NCBI GenBank assembly: GCA_005223185.1
Contig: NJBN01000002.1
Location: 248,001 to 312,000, forward strand
Direction of reading: 5' to 3'
Length of the DNA stretch: 64,000 bases
From: a candidate division LCP-89 bacterium B3_LCP
GTDB lineage: Bacteria > Electryoneota > B3-LCP
Position 1 is the stretch's first letter; each line of letters opens with the position of its first letter. A program made the translations under genes and the position numbers. The notes below the pieces were generated by a model. It made no database searches, was not told where the DNA came from, and worked only from the letters and a program-made list of their open reading frames with translations. Shown here piece after piece: positions 28,171 through 36,901 of the stretch.

Positions 28171-29082
28171 ATGAAGAAATTTGTATTCATCCTGATTGGA
28201 ATTATCTTAGGTATTTATCTGTTGACCGGCATCTATGTAGTTGGATCCGAGAAGATGGGTGTGGTCACCTTTTTCGGCAGAGTAGTTGCTGACAGAATTC
28301 CAGCCGGTATCCATTACGCGTTCCCCTGGCCCTTCACAAAAGTATATACACCAGCGGTGGCGGTGGTTAAGCGTATGAGTATCGGCTTTAAGTTAGTGGA
28401 TCAATTGCAGGGCATAGGGCCTTCGCGCAACGAGAGTGAAAGATTATCGGGTGATTCCAACGTCATAACCGTTTCCATAATGGTACAGTACACCGTTCGT
28501 GATCCAGGCGCTTATCTGTTCAATGCTGAAGACCCTGATTTCCTGGTCCGCAAGGCGGGTGAGGCTCTCCTCTGCGAAAAGGTGGGTATGATCAGTGTAG
28601 ATGACCTGCTCACCGTTGGCAAATCTGAGGTTGAACAGTATGTACGTAACGGTTTACAAACCTTCTCCGACAGCGTTGGCGCTGGCTTGCGAATCCGTTC
28701 CTGCAGCCTGCAAAAGGTCGAACCGCCCCTGGAAGTGATCGAGTCCTTCAACGAAGTATCCCGGGCGAAATCTAACCGGGAAAAGATTATAAATGACGCT
28801 CACACCTATCGTTCTGAAATGCTACCCAAAGCGCGCGCTCAAGCTCAGCAGATTGTTCAATCTGCACAAGCCGTTTCCGCAGCCCGTGTAAGCAAAGCTG
28901 AAGGTGATGCCGCCCGCTTTGAAAAGATCTTCTCTGAATACAGGAAAAATCCCAAAATCTTAAGCCAACGCCTTTACTGGGATACCATCGAAGCAGTGTT
29001 GGCAGGCGCCCGTAAAATAATTGTTGACGACAAACCAGACGATCAGGGAACAAACTTGCATATTATCTCTGATACTCCCTAA
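28171..29082 (+). CDS. HflK-like SPFH protein (second set)
   Basis: 303 residues, shorter than usual HflK. Membrane helix about 3-22 (FVFILIGIILGIYLLTGIYV), SPFH domain (GVVTFFGRVVADRIPAGIHY, then VITVSIMVQYTVRDPG), and the arm motif AKSNREKIINDAHTYRSEML, close to the corresponding arm of the HflK at 3079-4125. It is the third SPFH protein in a row and has a full coiled arm, which the permease fusion lacks. A role in organising FtsH or the permease is inferred, not shown. Confidence 0.88.
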   Translation: MKKFVFILIGIILGIYLLTGIYVVGSEKMGVVTFFGRVVADRIPAGIHYAFPWPFTKVYTPAVAVVKRMSIGFKLVDQLQGIGPSRNESERLSGDSNVITVSIMVQYTVRDPGAYLFNAEDPDFLVRKAGEALLCEKVGMISVDDLLTVGKSEVEQYVRNGLQTFSDSVGAGLRIRSCSLQKVEPPLEVIESFNEVSRAKSNREKIINDAHTYRSEMLPKARAQAQQIVQSAQAVSAARVSKAEGDAARFEKIFSEYRKNPKILSQRLYWDTIEAVLAGARKIIVDDKPDDQGTNLHIISDTP

Positions 29083-29114
29083 AATTTCCTGATTGAACCC
29101 CATTTCATCACAAT

Positions 29115-29561
29115 ATGAGTAACGACAACGGTGCAACCAGCCCAATTACCATACCTCACTACAGCGTAACCGCCGGTCTGATTTTCAATAACGATCGAAT
29201 CCTGATAAGCAAGCGCAAAGAAGGCAGCACTTTCGGCGGATACTGGGAATTCCCCGGCGGGAAACAGGAAGCTAATGAGACGCTGGAAGAATGCCTGCAG
29301 AGAGAGCTTTCCGAAGAACTTGCTATTAAAGTAGAAGTAGGGGATAGTTTCGCAACAGTAGATCATACTTACGCTGATTTTCGCATTACTCTCCACGTAT
29401 TTATATGCAAAATTGTCTCTGGTGTGCCTGAAGCTATAGACTGCTCTGATTGGCGGTGGGTTTCCTTGGACAAATTGCGTGATTTCAAGTTTCCACAAGC
29501 GGATAATTTGGTTATAGACAAGTTGACAGCGGATGCTTCGGTGAATAAGGAAGTTGAATAA
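29115..29561 (+). CDS. MutT-type Nudix hydrolase
   Basis: 148 residues. The Nudix box reads GGKQEANETLEECLQRELSE followed by ELAI, matching G-x5-E-x7-R-E-U-x-E-E-x-G-U with Ala in place of the last Gly. WEFPGGK before it and WVSLDKL near the end are typical of MutT (8-oxo-dGTP cleanup). The CDS may start at a later ATG; the first has no strong ribosome site. It follows the SPFH genes by 32 bases. Confidence 0.88.
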   Translation: MSNDNGATSPITIPHYSVTAGLIFNNDRILISKRKEGSTFGGYWEFPGGKQEANETLEECLQRELSEELAIKVEVGDSFATVDHTYADFRITLHVFICKIVSGVPEAIDCSDWRWVSLDKLRDFKFPQADNLVIDKLTADASVNKEVE

Positions 29562-29578
29562 TCCCTCCAATTTATATT

Positions 29579-29719
29579 ATGAGTGAAAAGCTGCACGAAG
29601 AAGCCTGGCTGGAGTTGGTGCATACTTACGGAATAGGACCGAAGAACGCCTGGAAAGTTTACAATCAGATAAACGATTCGGGTTTGAAGATAGCTGAGTT
29701 CTTTCCCGTAGCGGCATAA
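29579..29719 (+). pseudogene. N-terminal remnant of a dprA-like gene
   Basis: ATG 29579 opens 46 residues (MSEKLHEEAWLELVHTYGIG, then PKNAWKVYNQINDSGLKIAE) ending in TAA 29719. A short helix plus a GIGP helix-hairpin-helix is how DprA (DNA processing, transformation) begins, but the Rossmann-like remainder is missing. The coding sense stops where a block of palindromic repeats starts, which suggests that repeat insertion or deletion destroyed the gene. The assignment rests on a short segment. Confidence 0.4.
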
Positions 29720-30010
29720 TAACAGTAACCGTAGGCGCAGCCTGTGGTATAGATGCCGAGAGCACGCTTGATCCAGGAAGGGTCAAACCAAATGAGCCTC
29801 GATATTCGATCCTTCCAGGACCGTAAAAAATCATGGTTGCATGTTTCCGCAGGTTTCACCTGCGGCTACTACGGTGCATCCCCTTCGGGGATAGAAAACG
29901 CCAAGAGGATAAATCCACTACTCTGAAATACCAACCCGTCGCTTCTTCCGAAGGAATCTCTTCGGGAAGCGACTTTACCCAAAATTCGGGCGTATGAATT
30001 TATTCATGCG
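29720..30010. repeat. Array of hairpin repeats
   Basis: At least four consecutive hairpins: CCGCAGGT/ACCTGCGG (29847-29865); ATCCCC/GGGGAT (29878-29892); GTCGCTTC with inner CCGAAG/CTTCGG and GAAGCGAC (29938-29973); CGTATGAAT/ATTCATGCG (29991-30010). No gene is supported. Open frames on the minus strand here are best explained by the repeats. Confidence 0.6.
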
Positions 30011-30079
30011 TTACCTGTCCCTGACCTCGACTACATATATGAAACCCCTTGGGAGCTTTAAATAAAGTAGAAATTTCTC

Positions 30080-30108
30080 TTGCTTTAACTTGTATAAGTT
30101 TATATATT
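30080..30108 (+). promoter_or_regulatory. Promoter of the padR-RND efflux operon
   Basis: TTGCTT (30080-30085), 17 bases, TATATT (30103-30108). A palindrome fills the spacer, so it is probably repressible. Confidence 0.6.
30087..30100. promoter_or_regulatory. Candidate operator inside the promoter spacer
   Basis: AACTT-GTAT-AAGTT is a perfect inverted repeat between the -35 and -10 boxes. A second one, GTTTA-TATAT-TAAAC (30098-30112), overlaps the -10 box. The nearest regulator is the PadR gene directly downstream, so autorepression is the natural guess. The motif is not the classic PadR ATGT-N8-ACAT site. Confidence 0.4.
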
Positions 30109-30133
30109 AAACGTTATATATATAAGGTTGTCT

Positions 30134-30694
30134 ATGTCTGTCGAAATTGGAATACTTGGATTGTTGCGTGAGAAGAATTATCACGGGTACGAGCTTAAGA
30201 AGGAAATTCAACACCGGATGAGTCATTGGACCGATGTGAAGTTTGGTTCGATATATCATGCTTTACGTAAATTAGTAGATCGTGGAGCAGTTGAAAAAGC
30301 AGCCGAGGAGCGGCAGAGCGGAAGACCTGAAAGAACTATCTACCGGATTACGAAGAGTGGGGAAGAGGAGTTCTTAGTGCTTCTCCGTGATCTGTTGAAC
30401 CGCTTTCAACGCGTATATCTTGAGTTCAACATAGGATTTTATTTTGCAGGTAGCGTTCCTACTAAAGAGCTGGATGATATTTTGTCGCGGAGAATTGACT
30501 ACCATCATGAACTGGTAGAAAAATTGGAGAACCACAAAAATATGCCCTACTTTCAGGAAATTCCTGGCGTAACGGAAGTCATTTTAGAGAACTCCATCTT
30601 TCATTTGAAAGCAGAAGAGGAATGGTTAAAATTCGCCAGAAAGCGAATCAATAAAGAAGACCTATATTCCATTAAAGGTAAGAAACGGCTTTAA
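30134..30694 (+). CDS. PadR-family transcriptional regulator
   Basis: 186 residues from ATG 30134 (the TTG six bases before is ignored). The N-terminal winged helix (IGILGLLREKNYHGYELKKE, then FGSIYHALRKLVDRGAVEKA) and TIYRITKSGEEEF are typical of PadR subfamily 1, with a C-terminal dimerisation helix pair (about 100-180). PadR proteins repress stress, phenolic acid or efflux genes until a ligand binds. Here it heads an operon with TolC, adaptor and RND pump genes; the tolC start lies 15 bases after its stop. Confidence 0.85.
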   Translation: MSVEIGILGLLREKNYHGYELKKEIQHRMSHWTDVKFGSIYHALRKLVDRGAVEKAAEERQSGRPERTIYRITKSGEEEFLVLLRDLLNRFQRVYLEFNIGFYFAGSVPTKELDDILSRRIDYHHELVEKLENHKNMPYFQEIPGVTEVILENSIFHLKAEEEWLKFARKRINKEDLYSIKGKKRL

Positions 30695-30709
30695 TTGGGG
30701 TTGCTGAAT

Positions 30710-32083
30710 ATGAAGAAGCGTTTGCTGTTAATTATATGTATCATTTCGCAGTTCGCCCTTAGCGCTACGGGATTGGCTGATGAAAAAGTTCCTATTTCGC
30801 TGGAAGAGGTAATTGCCACAGCGCTGAAGAACAATCCCTCGCTTCGCCAGGCGCAACTGGACAAATCCGCCGCCGGTTGGGGTATGTTAGGCGCAGTATC
30901 TGAAGCCTTCCCCCATGTGAGTTTCAACAGCAGCGTTCTGCGGTCGGACGATGAGAGCGTCTTTCGTTCAAACATCATGCGTGACGTTATCCTGCAGGAA
31001 TACGGTCAATATATCGATCCTGAAGATTTTCCGCCTTTTCTCTACAAGGATATGTACAGTTCTTCGATTTCAGTGGATCAACCGATCTACAACGGTGGTG
31101 TTGAAATCACAGCGTTACGAATTGCCGGTACCAGGAAGAAAATCATCAAGCTGACGTTGGAAACACAGCAGAGGGAAACGATACTTCAGGCTACCATAGC
31201 GTACTACAATCTATGTAGAGCTTATCAAGCCTTTTTAGTGCAGCAGAACACACTGGAAGTTTCCAACAGCTATCTGAATCGTTTCAAGCGGAGACAGGAT
31301 TTGGGGTTGATCTCAGAAGTGGACGTCCTGCGATGGGAAGTCCAGGCTGCTGACGAATACGCCGCATTCATAGAAGCAGAAAATAACTTAAAACTCGCCA
31401 ATCTGGAATTAGGAAGAGTCATAGGACTATCAAGCGAAGGTTGGTATTATCCTTCGGATTTGGCTGACTTCCTGGGAGTATCTTCCGGTGACCCTTCCGC
31501 GGGGATAGAGAGTCCTGAAAGCTTATGGGAAAGAATTCAGGAAAGATCCCCTGATCTTGAGATTGCACGTAGCAGCATCGCTTTAGAGAAGCAGAATGTG
31601 TGGTTAGCTTCATCTAACTTCCAGCCGAAATTTAACTTCAACTACACCTATGCCTGGCAATCAGATGGCGATTTAGCGCTGGACGGGTTTGAATCCTGGA
31701 CTGCCAGCATTTCACTGAGTATGCCTATATTCGCAAGTTTCGGCAACGTTGCCAAAATACAAGAAGCGCGTATCGGTGTAAAGAAAGCGAAGGAGAGCGT
31801 GAGGGATTATGAAAATTCACTGCACATCCAGTTGATTGCGGCGTATAGTGATCTTCAATCTGCAGCGGCGCGTTTGAACAGCGCCAAGCGTATGTCACAA
31901 CAGGCTGAAGAAGTGGTAGCGGCTCAAGAAAACCGCCACGAATTGGGGATGATCACCATGCTGGAACTGTTAGACGCAAAAACCACTAAACTTCGCGCGG
32001 AATTAAATCAAATCAACTCACTTTTTGATGCACTCATTGCGCGGGAGAGACTTGTGCGCATCGTTGGACCGATGGATCGGTGA
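30710..32083 (+). CDS. TolC-family outer membrane efflux protein
   Basis: 457 residues from ATG 30710. Signal peptide 1-23. Two outer-membrane-efflux repeats with long coiled helices: ISLEEVIATALKNNPSLRQA at the start, then SISVDQPIYNGG, RRQDLGLISEVDVLRWE, and in the second half SISLSMPIFASFGNV and NRHELGMITMLELLDA. Forms the trimeric outer channel of the pump made by the next two genes. The TolC family is also used by type I secretion, but this operon fits efflux. Confidence 0.9.
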   Translation: MKKRLLLIICIISQFALSATGLADEKVPISLEEVIATALKNNPSLRQAQLDKSAAGWGMLGAVSEAFPHVSFNSSVLRSDDESVFRSNIMRDVILQEYGQYIDPEDFPPFLYKDMYSSSISVDQPIYNGGVEITALRIAGTRKKIIKLTLETQQRETILQATIAYYNLCRAYQAFLVQQNTLEVSNSYLNRFKRRQDLGLISEVDVLRWEVQAADEYAAFIEAENNLKLANLELGRVIGLSSEGWYYPSDLADFLGVSSGDPSAGIESPESLWERIQERSPDLEIARSSIALEKQNVWLASSNFQPKFNFNYTYAWQSDGDLALDGFESWTASISLSMPIFASFGNVAKIQEARIGVKKAKESVRDYENSLHIQLIAAYSDLQSAAARLNSAKRMSQQAEEVVAAQENRHELGMITMLELLDAKTTKLRAELNQINSLFDALIARERLVRIVGPMDR

Positions 32084-32207
32084 GTGGTCAGCGATCATTT
32101 CACGAGAATCTAAATCCACTTAAGGTAGCGCGGGGGCTTGCGGTGAAACCGTGCCAATGGTGCCCCCGCAGGTACATCGCTTATCATTACCCCTTTTGGA
32201 GAGTATG

Positions 32208-33305
32208 ATGAATAATTCAAGCTCGAAGAATAAGTTAGCATTTATCGTTGCTTTGTTGGGTACGGCGCTCATATTCATATCCTGCAGTTCGGACAGTAAT
32301 AAAGAGTCAGATGATTCAGGTGATGACCGTATTGTGCCTGTGCGGGTTTACCATGTCATGCCTCAAACACTGGAATTGACGGTCCAAGCTACCGGAGTTA
32401 TACGTTCCCACGATCAATGTCCGATCACGCCTGAAGTTGCGGGTAAGGTGGTTGAGAAGATACGCGACGTCGGTGACCCTGTCAGCATCGGTACTGTAAT
32501 CCTCGCAATCGATCCCGAACCGTACGCCTTGGCAGAAGCGCAAGCTGATGCAGGCTACCGGTCAGCGCAGGTTGCCTACGAACAGACACAGCGTGATTAC
32601 CAGAGAGCTGAAGAATTAAAGACATCAGAAGATATTTCGCAAAATGAATTAGAAGCAATGCGGCTCCAGGAAAGAACGGCATTTGCCAACCTGAGTTCTG
32701 CCGAAGCTGCTTACAAATTAGCCCAACGAAACCTGCGATTGACTGAAGTTGTCAGCCCTATCTATGGATCGGTTGCTCAATTGAATGTGCAAATCGGTCA
32801 GCAGGTATCGCCCGGTATTCCTCTGGGAACAATAATTTCTTCTGACAATATTGAAGTTGAAGTTGGGCTCAGCGAAAGGGACATTATCAAGATGGTGAAG
32901 GGGATTCGTGTTGAAATCACCACCGACGTATTTCCTGAACGAAGCTTCGCAGGAACAGTGCGGAGAATTGGGCAAGCAGGCTTAAACATGGGACGAACTT
33001 TCCCTGTAGTCATCACTATCGATAACAATGAAGGTCTTCTGAAGCCGGGGATGATCGTAAAAGCCCAAATCATCTGGGCGGAACGTTCCCAGGTGCTGGC
33101 AGTGCCTCGGGAAGCGTTAGTTTCAGGATCAGAAAAACCGCTTCTCTACATCGTTGAGGATAAAATTGCCATTGGGTGCGAAGTGAAGTTGGGCAGTAGC
33201 GACGGTAATAAAATTATCATAGAATCCGGTATTGCGGAAGGCGATCTCTTAGTGGTAGAAGGTCAAAACGTCTTACGTGACAGCATCAAAGTAGAGATCT
33301 TTTAA
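32208..33305 (+). CDS. RND efflux periplasmic adaptor lipoprotein
   Basis: 365 residues from ATG 32208; the GGAG at 32198-32201 fits this ATG better than the one at 32205, and the upstream frame to 32151 has no support. The lipobox is FISC, so it is anchored in the membrane. HlyD-like order: barrel-sandwich (TGVIRSHDQCPITPEVAGKV), coiled hairpin (QTQRDYQRAEELKTSEDISQ), lipoyl return (VVSPIYGSVAQLNVQIGQQV), and beta barrel (PERSFAGTVRRI). It bridges the RND pump and TolC channel. A 124-base gap with a short G/C-rich palindrome separates it from tolC. Confidence 0.88.
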   Translation: MNNSSSKNKLAFIVALLGTALIFISCSSDSNKESDDSGDDRIVPVRVYHVMPQTLELTVQATGVIRSHDQCPITPEVAGKVVEKIRDVGDPVSIGTVILAIDPEPYALAEAQADAGYRSAQVAYEQTQRDYQRAEELKTSEDISQNELEAMRLQERTAFANLSSAEAAYKLAQRNLRLTEVVSPIYGSVAQLNVQIGQQVSPGIPLGTIISSDNIEVEVGLSERDIIKMVKGIRVEITTDVFPERSFAGTVRRIGQAGLNMGRTFPVVITIDNNEGLLKPGMIVKAQIIWAERSQVLAVPREALVSGSEKPLLYIVEDKIAIGCEVKLGSSDGNKIIIESGIAEGDLLVVEGQNVLRDSIKVEIF

Positions 33306-33317
33306 AGGAATCTAAGT

Positions 33318-36300
33318 ATGTCTCCGATTCGACTTGCGGTAAATAATCCGGTATTAGCCAACCTGTTGATGGTTACTTTGACTCTTCTGGGAGTTTTAGC
33401 TTTCATGGATCTTCCCCGGGAGTTAATGCCGAAAATATCTTTTAACTGGGCGTTTATCGTTACGCCATATCCTAACGTTCCAGCTGAAGATGTAGAACAA
33501 CTGGTGACCATCCCCATCGAGGAAGAGATAGCCGACATAGACGGTATTGACCAGATAACTTCGGTCTCCAGGGAAGGGCGGTCTTTTATATGGGTAAAAT
33601 TCGAGCTCATGTCCGAAGATAAATTTTCCAAGTTGCTTTCCGATCTCAAGATTGAAGTGGACAAGGCTGTTATACCCGATGACGTCGAAGATATATACGT
33701 AGAAGAATTTGATACTGAAGATTTCATACCAATAATTTCCATATCCCTTTCCGGAGATTTTCCTGAAAAGGTAATGCATGATCTGGCTGAAGATCTGGAG
33801 GATCTCTATCTGGACGTCTCTGGTGTTTCGGAGATCGCCGTAGCGGGCACGCGGGATCGGGAAATATGGGTGGAAGTAGCTCCAGAAAAGTTGTATGCAC
33901 ACGGTTTGACCTTAGAACAGGTAGCCAGCAGTATAAAATATAGAAACTTTAACCTTGCTGGTGGAGATCTAAAAGCTGGAAATGAAAAACTACTGGTTCG
34001 CACTGTCGGTGAATTTGAAAAAACCGATGAAATTGGTTCCAGCGTTGTTCTGAAATCAGGACCAGACGGGAATCAGGTTTACCTTCATGACGTTGCCACC
34101 ATTACCGATGGGTGGGAAGAAGAGATCAGCAGGTCCCGACTGAATCAACTTCCTTCTATAACCCTTTCCATCTCCAAGAAGTCAAAGGCTAATTCACTGG
34201 ACCTGATCGATACGATCAAGAACATCACGGAAGAATATAGAGATAAACTCCCACCTGGTATGGAAATTACCTATACCAATGACAATTCCATACAGATCGT
34301 TGATGTTCTGCAGAAACTTCAGAACAATGCTATTCTAGGTTTCATTCTGGTTATTATCCTCCTCTGGGCTTCACTGGGATGGAGAAATGCTCTGATTACA
34401 GCACTGGGTATCCCCATCACTTTAGCCATAACCATGATCTTCTTAAAACATACCGGCAATACCTTAAACGGTACGGCTCTTTTCGGTCTGGTTCTTGTCT
34501 TAGGTATGTTGGTGGATGATGCCATCGTGGTGATGGAGAACTGTTACCGTTACATTCAGTCCGGGTTGCCGCCCAAAGAAGCCGTTATAAAAGGGGCAAA
34601 AGAAGTTGCCGCCCCGGTGTGCGCCTCGGTTTTTACCACTATAGCTGCTTTCCTGCCCTTGATGCTGCTGCCCGGCATTATGGGACGTTTCATGCGTATC
34701 GTGCCTATCGTCTTATCATTAGCTCTGATGGCGAGTCTATTTGAATGCTTCTTCATCCTTCCATCCCACGTCGCTGAATGGTCCGGAATTCAGAAGATCG
34801 CAGCCGCCCAATCCCGGCTGATGGAAAGGATCAGTTCCATCTATAAGCGCCTTTTAGAACGCGTTATGCGCTTCCGCATCCTGATCGCCATAATTATGCC
34901 ATTTGTTATTCTCATCTCCGCCACGATGATACCGCTGGTGGGTGTGGAACTCTACCGGGATGAAGAGATAAGCATGTTCTTCGTGTGGGTGACGATGCCT
35001 GAAGGAACCTCACTTGAGACGACAGATCGGATTATTACGCAATTCGAATCAGAAGCAATGAATCTGCCAGCCTCAGAACTATTTGCAGTAGTGGCGACAC
35101 CGGGAATGATGCAGACTGATGACGAGTGGCACCTTAAATCATCTGTGGGGCAGTTAATAATCGATCTAAAAGAGCGCCGCGACCGCACTATGTCCATCGA
35201 AGACATAATGAACCAACTCAGGTCCAGCACAGCGGACATTCCCGGCGTTCAAGATGTCCAGTTTGCCAAGGTAAATACTGGTCCGCCTCTGGGTAAACCT
35301 GTAGAAGTGCGTGTCCAGGGCAAATACTACAAAGACACTGAACCTGTCGCTGAAATTTTGAAGAGTGAGTTAGCTCAAATTGAGGGAGTCTATGATGTTA
35401 CAGATAACTATTCTCCCGGAAAACGACAGGTAAAAGTTAAGGTAGATCCAGAACGTGCTGCTATGTTTGGCTTAAGCGTTACTCAGGTAGCCGCTTCTAT
35501 TGCCGCCGCATTTGACGGGATAGTACCCACTGTTTTCCGAGATGGCGATGATGGCATCGATATCCGAGTGAAATTTCACGAAGATCATTTGAAAGAAATC
35601 GCCGACGTTACACGTTTGAAGTTTCTCTTGCCGGATGGGAGCTGGGTACCGTTCGAAAATGTAGCGTCGATATCAGTCGAACCCGGGATTGCTGACATCC
35701 GCCATTTCGATCAGAATCGCGCTATCACTGTTTCTGCTAATGTGGATGAAGGAAAAGTTTCGGGTGTCGAAGTCAATCAACAACTGGTGAAGAAGTTTAA
35801 AAACATCGAGAAACAGCACCCCGGCGTGCGCATGTATTTTGGCGGTGAGTGGGAGGAGTTTCAGGAAGCGTTCTCTGGCATATTGGAACTGTTCCTGATC
35901 GGACTGGGGCTCATGTACGTTATCTTAGGGACGCAGTTTCGCAGTTTCATACAGCCGATCATCATTATGACTGCCATTCCTTTTGCGTTTGTTGGATCAG
36001 TAATTGGATTGCTGTTGTCCGGAAATCCCTTCTCCATAACAACCTTGTTCGCTTTCGTGGCTTTAGCCGGTGTCGTTGTCAACAATTCCATTGTGCTGGT
36101 ATCGTTCATCAATGATGCCCGCGCGCAAGGAGCCGGTCGGCATGAATCCATCGTGCAAGCTGGAATGCTGCGTTTACGACCTATCATTCTGACTTCAATA
36201 ACTACCATCTTCGGACTCCTGCCCATGGCTATCGGGTTGGGTGGTCGTTCTGAAGTGTGGGGGCCCCTGGCCAACATAATCGTCTGGGGATTAGCGTTTG

Positions 36301-36419
36301 CCACATTCCTGACGCTACTGGTTATCCCCGCGGTTTACGAACTTGTAGTTGATGACATTGGCGGCTTGTTCCGTAGAAAGCTGAAGATGAAGAACGGCTG
36401 GGTAAAGAATCACGTCTAA
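33318..36419 (+). CDS. RND efflux transporter permease
   Basis: 1033 residues, the usual length for an HAE/AcrB-like pump. N-terminal helix (MSPIRLAVNNPVLANLL), porter region with VPAEDVEQLVTIPIEE, helix 4 with the proton-relay pair Asp400-Asp401 (GMLVDDAIVVMENC), a second half starting near residue 530, and a late transmembrane block with VALAGVVVNNSIVLVSFIND. It uses proton flux to expel amphiphilic drugs, bile-like compounds or lipids. Substrate cannot be read from sequence. Starts 12 bases after the adaptor gene. No terminator is obvious after it. Confidence 0.93.
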   Translation: MSPIRLAVNNPVLANLLMVTLTLLGVLAFMDLPRELMPKISFNWAFIVTPYPNVPAEDVEQLVTIPIEEEIADIDGIDQITSVSREGRSFIWVKFELMSEDKFSKLLSDLKIEVDKAVIPDDVEDIYVEEFDTEDFIPIISISLSGDFPEKVMHDLAEDLEDLYLDVSGVSEIAVAGTRDREIWVEVAPEKLYAHGLTLEQVASSIKYRNFNLAGGDLKAGNEKLLVRTVGEFEKTDEIGSSVVLKSGPDGNQVYLHDVATITDGWEEEISRSRLNQLPSITLSISKKSKANSLDLIDTIKNITEEYRDKLPPGMEITYTNDNSIQIVDVLQKLQNNAILGFILVIILLWASLGWRNALITALGIPITLAITMIFLKHTGNTLNGTALFGLVLVLGMLVDDAIVVMENCYRYIQSGLPPKEAVIKGAKEVAAPVCASVFTTIAAFLPLMLLPGIMGRFMRIVPIVLSLALMASLFECFFILPSHVAEWSGIQKIAAAQSRLMERISSIYKRLLERVMRFRILIAIIMPFVILISATMIPLVGVELYRDEEISMFFVWVTMPEGTSLETTDRIITQFESEAMNLPASELFAVVATPGMMQTDDEWHLKSSVGQLIIDLKERRDRTMSIEDIMNQLRSSTADIPGVQDVQFAKVNTGPPLGKPVEVRVQGKYYKDTEPVAEILKSELAQIEGVYDVTDNYSPGKRQVKVKVDPERAAMFGLSVTQVAASIAAAFDGIVPTVFRDGDDGIDIRVKFHEDHLKEIADVTRLKFLLPDGSWVPFENVASISVEPGIADIRHFDQNRAITVSANVDEGKVSGVEVNQQLVKKFKNIEKQHPGVRMYFGGEWEEFQEAFSGILELFLIGLGLMYVILGTQFRSFIQPIIIMTAIPFAFVGSVIGLLLSGNPFSITTLFAFVALAGVVVNNSIVLVSFINDARAQGAGRHESIVQAGMLRLRPIILTSITTIFGLLPMAIGLGGRSEVWGPLANIIVWGLAFATFLTLLVIPAVYELVVDDIGGLFRRKLKMKNGWVKNHV

Positions 36420-36439
36420 TACCTTCAAGCTGATTTTGC

Positions 36440-36468
36440 TTGACTTATCTTTATGATTAATGTATTTT
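36440..36468 (+). promoter_or_regulatory. Promoter upstream of tRNA-Leu
   Basis: TTGACT (36440-36445), 17 bases, TATTTT (36463-36468). The next gene on this strand is the tRNA at 36631, with a long palindrome in the leader. Confidence 0.5.
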
Positions 36469-36492
36469 AAAAGGTTGTCACAGGACTAGAAT

Positions 36493-36607
36493 TGTCATTC
36501 TGAGCCCCAATTTATTGGGGTGAAGAATCTCCTGTTATTCTGTAAATCCCGTAGTCGGGGTCACCCCTGACCCCGACATGAGACTCTTCGCTTCGCTCAG
36601 AGTGACA
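36493..36607. repeat. Long nested palindrome
   Basis: Outer arms TGTCATTCTGAG and CTCAGAGTGACA enclose three inner hairpins: CCCCAAT/ATTGGGG, GAAGAATCTC/GAGACTCTTC, and GTCGGGGTC/GACCCCGAC. The same family occurs at 55193-55306. It lies between the promoter at 36440 and tRNA-Leu. Confidence 0.65.
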
Positions 36608-36630
36608 CTTCGAGGAATAGCTCCTCCTTA

Positions 36631-36713
<83 letters not shown>

Positions 36714-36719
36714 CGAAAA

Positions 36720-36751
36720 AACTGGACGGTTGAAAAGCCGCCCAGTTTCTC
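36720..36751 (+). terminator. Terminator after tRNA-Leu
   Basis: AACTGG with CCAGTT, plus CGG with CCG inside, followed by TTTCT. Confidence 0.6.
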
Positions 36752-36754
36752 ATG

Positions 36755-36890
36755 TTGGTTAGTAATTCTATAGTCGGGGTCGCTTGCGCCTATGGTGTCC
36801 CTGACCCCGACGCTTCAAGCATGTACAGATATGCCCCCGTGGGTAGCATGTTTCTGGCTCCGGTTTACCGGAGACGAAGCATGTCCTTGC
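36755..36890. repeat. REP-like palindromes
   Basis: GTCGGGGTC with GACCCCGAC (about 36773-36812), then the hairpin GCATGTTTC...CTCCGGTTTACCGGAG...GAAGCATG at 36847-36885, whose reverse matches 2079-2135. No gene. Confidence 0.55.
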
Positions 36891-36901
36891 TGTCAACCTA
36901 C

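Noticed and set aside
29665-29859. Minus-strand Cys-containing frame beside the dprA remnant
   Set aside because: Explained by palindromic repeat DNA; no ribosome site or family.
29720-30010. Insertion sequence as cause of the dprA loss
   Set aside because: No transposase frame and no clear terminal repeats; only hairpins can be shown.
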